Below are positions 23,358 through 30,700 of a DNA stretch of 33,668 bases, in pieces. This DNA comes from an uncultured Chloroflexota bacterium (lineage in GTDB: Bacteria > Chloroflexota > Limnocylindria > Limnocylindrales > CSP1-4). Every line of letters begins with the position of its first letter. The first letter of the stretch is position 1. A program made the translations under genes and the position numbers. The notes beneath the pieces are model-generated. The model made no database searches, was not told the origin of the DNA, and saw only the letters and a program-made list of their open reading frames with translations. The stretch covers positions 1 to 33,668 of the forward strand of contig CAIYHO010000151.1 of the NCBI GenBank assembly GCA_903925955.1. The letters run 5' to 3'.

Positions 23358-23363
23358 ACTGTA
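23358..23363 (-). promoter_or_regulatory. Leaderless-type -10 of lhgO
   Basis: TACAGT on the minus strand, 6 nt before the GTG at 23351, with no ribosome site. Same spacing as before pxpA and tdk. Confidence 0.45.
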
Positions 23364-23373
23364 CCCAACGAGG

Positions 23374-23889
23374 TCAGGGCAGGAGGTTGGCCAGCGCTTG
23401 CTCGACGGTGTCAATCTCGACCGCCGCCAGGGACGGCCGGCCTGTCTCAAGCAGGTATCGCTCCACAAGACGGGTGTCATCGCGCCAGAACGTGCCCGCT
23501 GCGGCGCCCTGTGCCACAACTGTCCCGTGGAATGCCACAACGATTGGCCCACCGGCACCGGCGCCCAGCGACACCGAGAAGCCGTGGTATCCCAATCCGC
23601 CTTGTGGTGGCTCGCCGTTGGCCACGGGCAGCGCAGCAACGAGCTCGCGCAGACGGGCAACCTGCACCGCGGTCAGTCCCCACGTTGGATCGGGACGCCC
23701 GGAGTAGATGCCAAGCGTGACCGTCGCACCCTCCGCCGGCGACAGCGTCATCCCGGGTAGCGGCGCAACCGTTGGCACCGGCGTCGGCTCCACGGCGGTG
23801 GCCCCCGGTGTGCCTGCGGGGGTGCCACTGCACGCAGCGATCATCGCGGCCGCAGCCAGCGCAAGCAGGAGCGGACGAAGCGCGTTCAA
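23374..23889 (-). CDS. Predicted lipoprotein of unknown function
   Basis: 171 residues from a TTG at 23889 (GAGG 7 nt upstream; the TTGA overlaps the NUDIX gene stop). The signal peptide PLLLALAAAAMIAACSG has a lipobox with the cysteine at about residue 20, so the mature protein is lipid-anchored outside the membrane. A Pro/Thr linker (about 22-45) leads to a compact domain with TLGIYSGRPDPTW, LRELVAALP, GYHGFSVSLG and WRDDTRLVERYLLETG. I do not recognise the family. Translational coupling to the NUDIX gene does not by itself imply a shared function. Confidence 0.85.
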   Translation of the reverse strand: MNALRPLLLALAAAAMIAACSGTPAGTPGATAVEPTPVPTVAPLPGMTLSPAEGATVTLGIYSGRPDPTWGLTAVQVARLRELVAALPVANGEPPQGGLGYHGFSVSLGAGAGGPIVVAFHGTVVAQGAAAGTFWRDDTRLVERYLLETGRPSLAAVEIDTVEQALANLLP

Positions 23890-24416
23890 CTTGCCACCTC
23901 ATCGGACAGGTTCTCATCGGACAGGTTCTCATCGGACAGGTTGGCATTGGGCACCGCCAGCGCCGCAAGCAGGCGGTCCACAAACGATGCCTGGGCCGGG
24001 TTCAGCCGACGGCGTGCTTCGGCTGGCGCCGCCCAGAGCAGCCGGTCAATCTCGGGGACCACCAGGATCCGCCCGGTTCGCGGGGGCCACTCCACCTCCA
24101 CCTCGAGGCTCCGCAGCCGTGCTGGGTCCAGATCGCCTTCAAGCGCCCAAGCCTTGACGATCTTGCCGGAGCGCATCCTGACTTCGCCAAGGTCAATCGC
24201 AACGCCGTCCGGCGGGCGGTGGCCGGTCTCCTCCTCAAACTCGCGTCGCGCGGCAGCAAAGAGGTTGGGTTCCGTGTCGAGGGGGGCACCCTTTGGGATG
24301 GACCAGGCGGCGGCATCGCGGCGCGCCCAGATGGGACCCCCCGGATGTGCAATGAGCACTTCAACGGTGGCTTGGCGCCGTCGGTAGAGGAGCAGGCCTG
24401 CGGAGAGCTTCATCAT
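23886..24416 (-). CDS. NUDIX hydrolase (COG4119-like)
   Basis: 176 residues from ATG 24416 (or 24413, adjacent). The N terminus MMKLSAGLLLYRRR with IAHPGGPIWARRDAAAWSIP matches COG4119-type NUDIX proteins, as do EVRMRSGKIVKAWALEGD and VEWPPRTGRILVVPEIDR. The NUDIX box runs from GAPLDTEP to RREFEEETG and has one residue more between the first Gly and the RE than the 23-residue consensus. The substrate is probably a nucleoside diphosphate derivative but cannot be told. The C terminus carries three NLSDE repeats (see repeat). The stop overlaps the lipoprotein start. No clear Shine-Dalgarno; TACGAT lies 14 nt upstream. Confidence 0.92.
   Translation of the reverse strand: MMKLSAGLLLYRRRQATVEVLIAHPGGPIWARRDAAAWSIPKGAPLDTEPNLFAAARREFEEETGHRPPDGVAIDLGEVRMRSGKIVKAWALEGDLDPARLRSLEVEVEWPPRTGRILVVPEIDRLLWAAPAEARRRLNPAQASFVDRLLAALAVPNANLSDENLSDENLSDEVAS
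23898..23942. repeat. 15-nt in-frame tandem repeat, three exact copies
   Basis: CTCATCGGACAGGTT occurs three times in a row (23898-23912, 23913-23927, 23928-23942). On the minus strand it encodes NLSDE x3 at the very C terminus of the NUDIX protein. The perfect identity points to recent expansion. Confidence 0.85.
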
Positions 24417-24779
24417 CGACAATCCGGGCGATCGTACGGCTCCCGCAGCCGGGGCGCGAGGCGGACATGAAAATGCCCGAAGGAACCGTCGTGTACCGGC
24501 TCGCCCACGACACTGCCCAGCAAGCTCGGCCTTGTCGCAGCGGCCCCGGTCTCCGTTCGCCTCGACAACCTTGCGGTCACCGCGGCGGCGGTTCGGGGAC
24601 CCGGTTTGGTGATTGCTCACCAGTCCGGTTTCAGTACCACTGGCCCCTTCGGGCAAGACGAACCATAGGCGCCTGGCCGCGCGGAACCAAGAGGGTTGTC
24701 CACGAACCTGCGACCGAGGGGCGCAAAGTTATCCACGAAACTGTGCACATCGTGGAAAACGTGTGGACGCCCGGCGGCG
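24417..24779. other. Spacer between tdk and the NUDIX gene
   Basis: About 360 nt without a convincing gene. The part nearest tdk holds a cluster of DnaA-box-like 9-mers (24696-24770). The rest contains only short frames with no ribosome site. It could hold the NUDIX-lipoprotein promoter. Confidence 0.6.
24696..24770. promoter_or_regulatory. Cluster of DnaA-box-like sites
   Basis: TTGTCCACG (24696-24704), TTATCCACG (24729-24737, one mismatch to TTATCCACA) and, on the other strand, TTTTCCACG (24759-24751); two weaker matches lie at 24742-24750 and 24762-24770. The arrangement is two direct and one inverted, within 75 nt, in a locally less GC-rich stretch. It might be a DnaA titration or regulatory site; an origin is less likely because there is no AT-rich unwinding region and no dnaA or dnaN nearby. 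Confidence 0.4.
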
Positions 24780-25412
24780 TCAGCCGTCGTTGGAGACGAC
24801 GCCTCGAGCTGATCGGGGCGGCGCAACCTCGTGATGCCGCAGGCAGCGCGCCTCGTACGTCTCCACGGCCGGGCCTTCAAAGCCGCCGATCACGATCAGC
24901 GGATCGTCGATGGCCGCCGGCCGTCCGCCCACCAGGCGCTGCGTCCGCGTGGCCGTCTCGCCGCAGACCACGCAGATGGCGGTGAGCATCGTGATCTCGT
25001 CCGAGAGGGCCAGCAACTCCGGCATCGCGCCGAAGGGTCGGCCAGCGAAATCTGTGTTCAGCCCGCTCGCGATGACGTGGCGGCCACTCTGGCGCAGGGT
25101 CTCCGCGACACGGGAAAGGCTGACGTCGAAGAACTGGGCCTCTTCGATGCCGACAAGGTCTACATCGCGCTCACGGGCGAGGGACAGGATCCGGACGGGC
25201 TCGCCCTTCGGGACCAGCACCGACGGGTACCGCGCCTTGCTCCTGCTCTCTGCGTAGTCAGCGGGCGTGCGGTCATCGACATCGGGGCGAACAAGCAGGA
25301 TCCGCCGCTTCGCAATCTCGGCACGCCGAAGCAGCCGGAGCAGCTCGTCGGTCTTGCCCGACGACATGCAGCCAGCGATCACGTGGAGCCAGGGATCGGC
25401 GCGAAACAACAC
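24780..25412 (-). CDS. tdk: Thymidine kinase (type II)
   Basis: 210 residues from the GTG at 25412. It phosphorylates thymidine to dTMP (salvage). The P-loop is GCMSSGKTDELLR (residues 14-26), the Walker B-like segment is DLVGIEEAQFF, and the lid has the zinc-binding CVVCGETATRTQR with a second cluster YEARCLRHHE. GLNTDFAGRPFGAMPELLAL is the conserved thymidine-pocket region. No Shine-Dalgarno; TACCAT stands exactly 6 nt before the GTG, so the mRNA is probably leaderless. The longer frame to 25490 is not needed. Confidence 0.95.
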   Translation of the reverse strand: MLFRADPWLHVIAGCMSSGKTDELLRLLRRAEIAKRRILLVRPDVDDRTPADYAESRSKARYPSVLVPKGEPVRILSLARERDVDLVGIEEAQFFDVSLSRVAETLRQSGRHVIASGLNTDFAGRPFGAMPELLALSDEITMLTAICVVCGETATRTQRLVGGRPAAIDDPLIVIGGFEGPAVETYEARCLRHHEVAPPRSARGVVSNDG

Positions 25413-25987
25413 GGGCGGATGGTAGCGGCTCGACAGGGGTTTGGGCGATGGTTTGGGTGATGGCCGGGCGCAGGATGCGGCGCGCGCCATCCATCCGTGC
25501 CCCTTGCCCGCGCATCACCGCCCATGCGCGCCCCTTGGCTTCGCGCGTATGCGCCCCATGTATGCCCACACGCGATCGGCGGCCACATGCCCATTCGGCC
25601 GGCCCGCGCCGGGGGATGAGGGCTGTCCCGGGCCCGCGGCGGCCGTCCTTCCAGGCGCCGACATGCATGGGGCGAATGGAAGCCCGGTTATGGGGGCGAC
25701 GCGGCCATGCGCGCCGCCGCGATCGGGGGCATCGCAGGGCCTAACGGCTCGGCTTCCCGTGGCGGCAGACATGTGCTGCATACGGTCGGGGCGAAGGACC
25801 GGGTGCCCGGATGCGGCGTGTCACCTGCGACGGCGTGCCACCTGCGGCGGTGCGTCACCGGATGCGGGCACCTGCCTTCTGGCCCCATCCGGCATCGGCT
25901 CTGCGCACAGCCCACCGCATCCCCCTATGCTTCGCGTTGCTGCGGCGCCGGGGATGGACGCGCTGCTCGATCGCTGGAGGAGAGCTG
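25413..25987. other. 575-nt divergent spacer, no gene seen
   Basis: Between tdk (leftward) and the zinc-ribbon gene (rightward). Several frames stay open on both strands but have no ribosome site and look like high-GC artefacts. The region has many ATGC/GCAT-type tetramers (for example around 25530-25580 and 25660-25680) and a 17-nt imperfect triplet repeat, GGCGTG(T/C)CACCTGCG, at 25815-25865. A weak -10-like TATGCT is at 25926-25931. Confidence 0.5.
25419..25424 (-). promoter_or_regulatory. Leaderless-type -10 of tdk
   Basis: TACCAT on the minus strand, 6 nt before the GTG at 25412. Confidence 0.45.
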
Positions 25988-26608
25988 ATGTCGGGCTTCA
26001 CGCCGTTCACAAACAACTACTCGGACATGTCGGATGAGAACGGCTACCAGTTCGAGTTCCGCTGCGATGTCTGCGGATCCGGGTACCGGAGCGAGTTCCA
26101 GCGGTCAGCGCTGGGGACCGCGGGCAACATCCTGGGCGGCGTGAGCAACCTCGTCGGCGGCCTGTGGGGCGCGGCCAACGCTGCAAACAGCATCAAGGAC
26201 GTCACCAACCGCGGCGCGCGCGATGAGGCCCTCAAGAAGGCCACCAACGAGATCATGCATCTCTTCCAGCGCTGCCCGCGCGACAACAAGTGGGTGGACG
26301 AGACGTGCTGGAACTCTGCGCGCGGACTCTGCGTTGGGTGCGCGCCCAACCTGGCCGCCGAGATGGAGGCCGAGCGAGCCAACGTCGAGATGAGCCAGAT
26401 GCGTGATGCGATGGCCACCCAGACGGTGTTCTCGGGCGATACCGGCGCGCGCCAGACGGTGTGCACCAACTGCGGCAAGCCGGTTGCATCTGAGAAGTTC
26501 TGCGCCAACTGCGGCACGCCCACCGGCCAGAACAAGTGCTCCCAGTGCGGTGCGGACCTTGCGGCCGGCGCTCGCTTCTGCGGGAACTGCGGCAACAAGA
26601 CGGCCTAG
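25988..26608 (+). CDS. Multi-zinc-ribbon protein (double zinc ribbon C terminus)
   Basis: 206 residues from the ATG at 25988, with GGAGGAGAG just upstream; longer frames to 25811 are spacer. The N-terminal CDVC pair (26/29) starts an unfamiliar domain that continues with a Gly/Ala-rich stretch (40-66, weakly hydrophobic) and Cys 96, 107, 115 and 118. The C terminus has two ribbons: VCTNCGKPVASEKFCANCG (158-176) and KCSQCGADLAAGARFCGNCG (183-202), a DZANK-like pair. Such proteins usually act as interaction or scaffold modules. The convergent neighbour also ends in such a ribbon, so the two may work together (inference). Confidence 0.85.
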   Translation: MSGFTPFTNNYSDMSDENGYQFEFRCDVCGSGYRSEFQRSALGTAGNILGGVSNLVGGLWGAANAANSIKDVTNRGARDEALKKATNEIMHLFQRCPRDNKWVDETCWNSARGLCVGCAPNLAAEMEAERANVEMSQMRDAMATQTVFSGDTGARQTVCTNCGKPVASEKFCANCGTPTGQNKCSQCGADLAAGARFCGNCGNKTA

Positions 26609-26746
26609 GCGACCACCGCGGCATGGAATAGCGCCGTAGAGCGCGTGTAAGGCGCGGTGGGCGTTGCTCGGCGGCTTGATCCCGGGATGTGACGCCACAG
26701 CGCCATACAGGCCGTGATGCCGTGGCGACGCGCGGGAGCCGCAGCG

Positions 26747-27256
26747 TCAGCCGACGGGCGTCCCGCAGTCGCGGCAGAACTTGGCGCCGGGGGCGAGCTG
26801 GCTGCCGCACGCCTTGCACGCTGCCGATCCACCGACGCTGGGTGCGGCCGCGGGTGCAACGGGCGCCGCGGGCGCCGCGGGCGCTGCTGGGGGAGCGGGT
26901 TGTGCGGGAGCCGGCGCGACGGGGGCCTGCGGCTGACCCCAGCCCGGCACGGCGCCCGGTGCGGCGGGCGGGGCGGACTGGGCGGGCGCCACGGGCGCCA
27001 CGGGTGCCGGAGTTGGCGCCCCCTGCGTCCCCTGCGCGGAGGCGGCCGCCTGCTGCGCAGCGAGTGCCGCGGCCGCCTTGCCAACCGGCGCCCCGCACTT
27101 GGGGCAGGCGATCCAGTTCACATCGTCCAGAACCGCGGAGCACTGGGGACAGCGGGCTGGCGCAAACGGGTCCCGAGTCCCACAGGCGGGACAGGCAACC
27201 ACATCGCGCTGGATGTACGTCCCGCAATGCGGGCACGGGTGCTTGAACGTTGGCAT
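26747..27256 (-). CDS. Zinc-ribbon protein with Ala/Pro-rich linker
   Basis: 169 residues from the ATG at 27256 with GGGAG 7 nt upstream. Four Cys-x2-Cys pairs (8/11, 22/25, 36/39, 51/54) form two zinc ribbons at the N terminus. A long Ala/Pro/Val linker of PVAPAPAQP-type repeats (about 60-143) leads to a single C-terminal ribbon, CKACGSQLAPGAKFCRDCG. It follows the large unrecognised gene by 51 nt on the same strand and is probably co-transcribed. Function unknown; likely a flexible scaffold. Confidence 0.85.
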   Translation of the reverse strand: MPTFKHPCPHCGTYIQRDVVACPACGTRDPFAPARCPQCSAVLDDVNWIACPKCGAPVGKAAAALAAQQAAASAQGTQGAPTPAPVAPVAPAQSAPPAAPGAVPGWGQPQAPVAPAPAQPAPPAAPAAPAAPVAPAAAPSVGGSAACKACGSQLAPGAKFCRDCGTPVG

Positions 27257-27307
27257 CAGCGCACTCCCTGCGTTCGGTGAGGGTCAATCACGAGTTGCCT
27301 GTCCTGT

Positions 27308-28717
27308 TCAGCCAACCGAGCCGCCGCCCGCGTCGTCAACCTGCGCCTCCTGCGCGGCCCGCCCCGGCCATTGAGCGGCGTCATCGTGACATGACCCGTG
27401 CCACGTCACGAGGTCGCGCAGCGCCGCCTCCCAGGTTGCCGGATCGCTGTGCACCAGCCGGGCAACAAAGCGGGCTCGAGCAGCCGCGAGCGACGGCAGC
27501 GCCGCCAGCGCCAACCGGTAGCGAAGGGCGTCAGGCAACGCCAGCTGCGCCGCGGGGAGCGCCATCGGCTCTCGCAGGAAGCGCGCATCAATCAGCGCCT
27601 CGGACACCTCGGCAACCGCCATCTCCAGCGCGCCGGCCGGCAGGGCACCCGTCCAGGCGGACCGAGGCACCACCCGGAACAGATACGTTGCATGGGCGCC
27701 GCCGCTGACCAGTTCCAAGGCAACGAGGTTGCCCGGCAGCCCCACGAAGAACCAGAGTCTGGGGTCGTCGGCCTTGCCCGGCGTCTCTGGGGCGCAGGCC
27801 AGCCAGCGCGGCGCCGCCTCCCCGCCGCCAACCGAGCGGAGCACCCCGTACGACACGTCAAACGGCGGAACCGCCAGGACGGCCGCCTCAAGCGGACCCC
27901 ACGCCTCGCCCAGCGACAGCGGCGAGCATGGCCGCCCCTCAAGCAGCTGCGATGACGCCAGCGTCCGAGCCCCAAACGATGCGTCTGGGATCAGCGCTCT
28001 CACGATGGCCGACGCGTCGGCAGCCGTGCCGTCGCGCAGCGCCGACCAGCGCTTGACGTGCTGGGGCGCGGTCTGGCCCACCCGCACGAGGCGCAGCGTC
28101 GGCCCACCGTCGGGCATCGGCGGCAGGCTCCGGCCGGCACCGTGGACCGCCACGCCGCCAACCGACGCCGCAAGTTCCGCCGTGCCGACGTCCGCGCGCC
28201 GCACCCGGTGCCAGGGGAGGCGATCGTCAAGCGGCGCCAAGGTTGCCCCTCGATCGTCGTAGGCAAGCTGCGCAATCCCGGTCTCGCCACCGGCCGTGTA
28301 CTCGACAAGCTCAATCTCGGTGGAGGAGGGCAGTTCCACAAGGCCGTCGGCAAGGCGCTGCCGGAACCGCCCGTCGCGGAGCCCCTTCACCAGGACCCCG
28401 GTGAGCGTCCCGAAGCGCTCAAACACCCAGCGCACAGACCCCGGGCCAGACCCCAGGGCAACGGCAACCGCGCCCGCGTCCACCAGGATTGACGTGATGT
28501 CGCGGTACCCGGCGCTCACCGGTGCCGCAGACCCGGCGGCGATGGAGAACTCGGCTTCCTGGAGGGTCACGGTGACGGGCGCGGCGGCTTCGCCGGGCCG
28601 GTGGGCGTCACCGCGGAGGATCACGGGCTGGCCAGTAGGCACGATTTCGACCTCGGGACTGGGTACTTGCCGGGAGCGAGACCGGTGGCTGGGCGGCGCG
28701 GGGGCCGCTGCGGGCAT
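27308..28717 (-). CDS. Unrecognised 469-residue protein, possibly with PH-like domains
   Basis: From the ATG at 28717; the frame continues upstream to 29443 but that part is antisense to the neighbour. The N-terminal 25 or so residues are Pro/Ser/Arg-rich and disordered. Residues about 30-130 (VTVTLQEAEFSIAAG, YRDITSILVDAGAVAVALG, VRWVFERFGTLTGVLVKGL) have the strand-rich pattern ending in a helix seen in bacterial PH-like domains, and about 135-200 may be a second. The C-terminal half has LWFFVGLPGNLVALELVSGG and an Ala/Arg/Leu-rich helical region. No catalytic motif, signal or membrane segment. Co-directional with the zinc-ribbon gene. PH-like is a guess from pattern; otherwise unknown. Confidence 0.8.
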   Translation of the reverse strand: MPAAAPAPPSHRSRSRQVPSPEVEIVPTGQPVILRGDAHRPGEAAAPVTVTLQEAEFSIAAGSAAPVSAGYRDITSILVDAGAVAVALGSGPGSVRWVFERFGTLTGVLVKGLRDGRFRQRLADGLVELPSSTEIELVEYTAGGETGIAQLAYDDRGATLAPLDDRLPWHRVRRADVGTAELAASVGGVAVHGAGRSLPPMPDGGPTLRLVRVGQTAPQHVKRWSALRDGTAADASAIVRALIPDASFGARTLASSQLLEGRPCSPLSLGEAWGPLEAAVLAVPPFDVSYGVLRSVGGGEAAPRWLACAPETPGKADDPRLWFFVGLPGNLVALELVSGGAHATYLFRVVPRSAWTGALPAGALEMAVAEVSEALIDARFLREPMALPAAQLALPDALRYRLALAALPSLAAARARFVARLVHSDPATWEAALRDLVTWHGSCHDDAAQWPGRAAQEAQVDDAGGGSVG

Positions 28718-28762
28718 GGTAACCGCACCCGTCGGCGCTGCATCGCGGACAATCGACACGCT

Positions 28763-29764
28763 GTGTATGACCTTGCCCCCGAGCTCTTCAACCGCCTTGA
28801 CGTTGCCCTGCGCCCCGATGCCCGCTGGCGTCTGCGCGATGAGCGCTCGCTGACCTGGTGGCCGTGCGCGCTCCGGCAGCGGATTGAGGCGCTGCCGCCT
28901 GCCGATGACCGTGGCGTTCCGGCCACGAGGCTCATGGCTATGACGCCGCTGGCCCGCGACATTGCAGATGTGGGCCACGCGCTGCTGATGGCCGCTGCGG
29001 CAAACCAGGCCGCCACGCTGAGCGCCGTCATCGTGGACGAGGTGGACGCGTCCGTTGGGCTGGCGCTCGCGGCGTCCGTGCGGCCAAAGGCGCGTATCTG
29101 GCTGCTGCCGATGTTGGCCGATGCCGTGGCCCTGCAGGTGGCCGTGGCCGGGACGGCATCGATTGACCAGATGGCCATGGGCTTTGGCGGCGTGCCGGAT
29201 CTTGCGTCCCACCCCGAGGCGGGACCGCGGACCGACACACACGCCGTGCTGGCGATGGTGGAACGTGCCCAGCGCGATGGCCTTGCGGCCGTGCGAATGC
29301 CCGAATCGGACTTTCGCCGTGCGGTGGGGGACCTGTCGGACGTTGGCATCCCTGCCGCCGCCGACGGGACGCGCCTTGAGGTTGGCGTGACGGCGCCGGG
29401 CCTTGGCGGTGACGCCCGCGTTGTGATTGAGTCCGCCACGCATCCCGGCTTTGGCAACGGCCTGCTTGTGCTGGTAGAGGCGCCGATGGCGGTTGCCCCG
29501 CTCGCAGGCCCTGCCATCGCCAATGCCCTCAATCGCGCTGAGCTCTTTGAGCGGACCGGCGGTCTCGCCTTTGGCGCGTGGACGCCGGTTGCCCTGGGCG
29601 ATGCCGCGGGGCTTGCCCGTGTGGCCTTCCTGCCCAACCTGCTGCTGCCCCAGGCCCCGGAGGCGGATCGCCGCGCGCGTCTGGTGAACCTGGTCATCGA
29701 CGCTGTGCTGCGCGTGCAGTGGCTGGACCGGGTGTGGCCGGCACTCGCCAATGGCGCATCATGA
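28763..29764 (+). CDS. Unrecognised 333-residue protein
   Basis: The start is taken as the GTG at 28763 because coding character begins there (VYDLAPELFNRLDVALRPDA); no ribosome site is visible and only 45 nt separate it from the divergent large gene. The protein is soluble. It looks like a pair of similar halves, each with a beta-rich segment ending in a long helix: LSAVIVDEVDASVGLALAAS and then RVVIESATHPGFGNGLLVLV. Late motifs are ELFERTGGLAFGAWTP and RRARLVNLVIDAVLRVQWL. No known active-site motif. The short divergent promoter region suggests joint control with the PH-like/zinc-ribbon pair. Family not recognised. Confidence 0.8.
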   Translation: MYDLAPELFNRLDVALRPDARWRLRDERSLTWWPCALRQRIEALPPADDRGVPATRLMAMTPLARDIADVGHALLMAAAANQAATLSAVIVDEVDASVGLALAASVRPKARIWLLPMLADAVALQVAVAGTASIDQMAMGFGGVPDLASHPEAGPRTDTHAVLAMVERAQRDGLAAVRMPESDFRRAVGDLSDVGIPAAADGTRLEVGVTAPGLGGDARVVIESATHPGFGNGLLVLVEAPMAVAPLAGPAIANALNRAELFERTGGLAFGAWTPVALGDAAGLARVAFLPNLLLPQAPEADRRARLVNLVIDAVLRVQWLDRVWPALANGAS

Positions 29765-29822
29765 CGGTGCGCGGATCGAGCGCCGTCCGCCGTCGCCAGC
29801 CAAGCCCGCCAAGGAGAACCCG

Positions 29823-30158
29823 ATGATTGTCTGCGTGCCTGTCACCCCCGATGGCATGGTTGGCGGTGGCTGGGGCCGTGCCCCGCTTGTGGCCGTGGCG
29901 AAGGTTGAGGCGGGCCACATCACCGCGTGGACCGAGTACCCGGTGGGCTGGGACGTGCTCCACGACGTTGGCACAGAGGGCGGCCACCACGGTCGCATCG
30001 CTACCTTCCTCAAGGAGCACGCGGTTGAGGTTGTCGTGGCCGGCCACATGGGCCCGCCGATGGCGCAGATGCTGGGCAAGATGCGGATCATCGTCCGCGT
30101 CGGCGTGGCCGGGGATGCCAAGGCGGCAGTGACGGCGGCCGCACGGCTCGACGCGTAG
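29823..30158 (+). CDS. NifX/NifB-like dinitrogenase iron-molybdenum cofactor family protein
   Basis: 111 residues from the ATG at 29823 with AAGGAG 8 nt upstream. The fold is that of the Fe-Mo cofactor-binding family (COG1433). MIVCVPVTPDGMVGGGWGRA is the first strand-loop, and GTEGGHHGRIATFLKEHAVE followed by VVVAGHMGPPMAQMLG is highly typical. No other nitrogen-fixation gene is near, so it probably binds an iron-sulfur or molybdenum species or has another housekeeping role. It follows the unrecognised 333-residue gene by 58 nt and precedes the cytosine deaminase by 54 nt. Confidence 0.9.
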   Translation: MIVCVPVTPDGMVGGGWGRAPLVAVAKVEAGHITAWTEYPVGWDVLHDVGTEGGHHGRIATFLKEHAVEVVVAGHMGPPMAQMLGKMRIIVRVGVAGDAKAAVTAAARLDA

Positions 30159-30212
30159 GGCGCAAGAAGGCACAGGGCCGCGCAAGACTGCGGCGCAGAC
30201 TCGGGAGGCACC

Positions 30213-30677
30213 ATGTCCATCCAGCCAGATCCAGACGACCGCCGCTTTCTTGAGATCGCCATCGAGCAGGCCCGCATCGGGCAAAGCGAGGGCGGCGTGC
30301 CCATTGGCGCTGCGCTTGTCGCCGACGGCAAGGTGCTTGGCGCCGGCCACAACCGCCGTGTCCAGCAGGGTTCCGCCATCCGCCACGGTGAGACGGACGC
30401 CCTTGAGGTTGCCGGCAGGCTCTCAGCCTCGGTCTACAAGCGGGCCACCATGTACACCACGCTCTCCCCGTGCGACATGTGCACGGGCGCCATCCTGCTC
30501 TACGGGATCAAGCGCGTGGTGATGGGGGAGAACCGCACGTTTGTGGGCGGCGAGGACTACCTGCGCTCACGCGGCGTGGAGGTGGTGAACCTTGACTCGC
30601 AGGCCTGCGTGGACCTGATGGACGAGTTCATCGCAGCGCGGCCCGACGTCTGGAACGAGGACATCGGCGAGGAGTAG
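30213..30677 (+). CDS. Cytosine deaminase, yeast FCY1 type (nucleoside/nucleobase deaminase family)
   Basis: 154 residues from the ATG at 30213 with GGGAGG 6 nt upstream. It hydrolyses cytosine to uracil and ammonia with a zinc-activated water. The zinc and catalytic residues are in RHGETDALE (His-x-Glu) and TLSPCDMCTGAILLYGI (Pro-Cys-x2-Cys). EGGVPIGAAL, GAGHNRRVQQGSA and the end RPDVWNEDIGEE follow the yeast enzyme nearly motif for motif, rather than the TIM-barrel bacterial CodA. Function call is strong from this pattern but unproven. Confidence 0.93.
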   Translation: MSIQPDPDDRRFLEIAIEQARIGQSEGGVPIGAALVADGKVLGAGHNRRVQQGSAIRHGETDALEVAGRLSASVYKRATMYTTLSPCDMCTGAILLYGIKRVVMGENRTFVGGEDYLRSRGVEVVNLDSQACVDLMDEFIAARPDVWNEDIGEE

Positions 30678-30700
30678 CGGCCCGCGCTACCCGCCCGTCG

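Noticed and set aside
24696-24770. Chromosomal replication origin
   Set aside because: Only three fair DnaA boxes, no AT-rich unwinding stretch, and none of dnaA, dnaN, gidA or parAB nearby; kept only as a regulatory candidate.
25811-25987. Upstream extension of the multi-zinc-ribbon protein
   Set aside because: The extra residues are spacer translation; the GGAGGAG site decides for the ATG at 25988.
28718-29443. Extension of the 469-residue protein to 711 residues
   Set aside because: The extra part is antisense to the divergent 333-residue gene, whose codon pattern is the better one.
29761-29826. 21-codon ORF linked by ATGA overlaps to the genes on both sides
   Set aside because: The double overlap is striking, but the peptide is Arg/Pro-rich with no ribosome site, and the Shine-Dalgarno within it serves the NifX-like gene.
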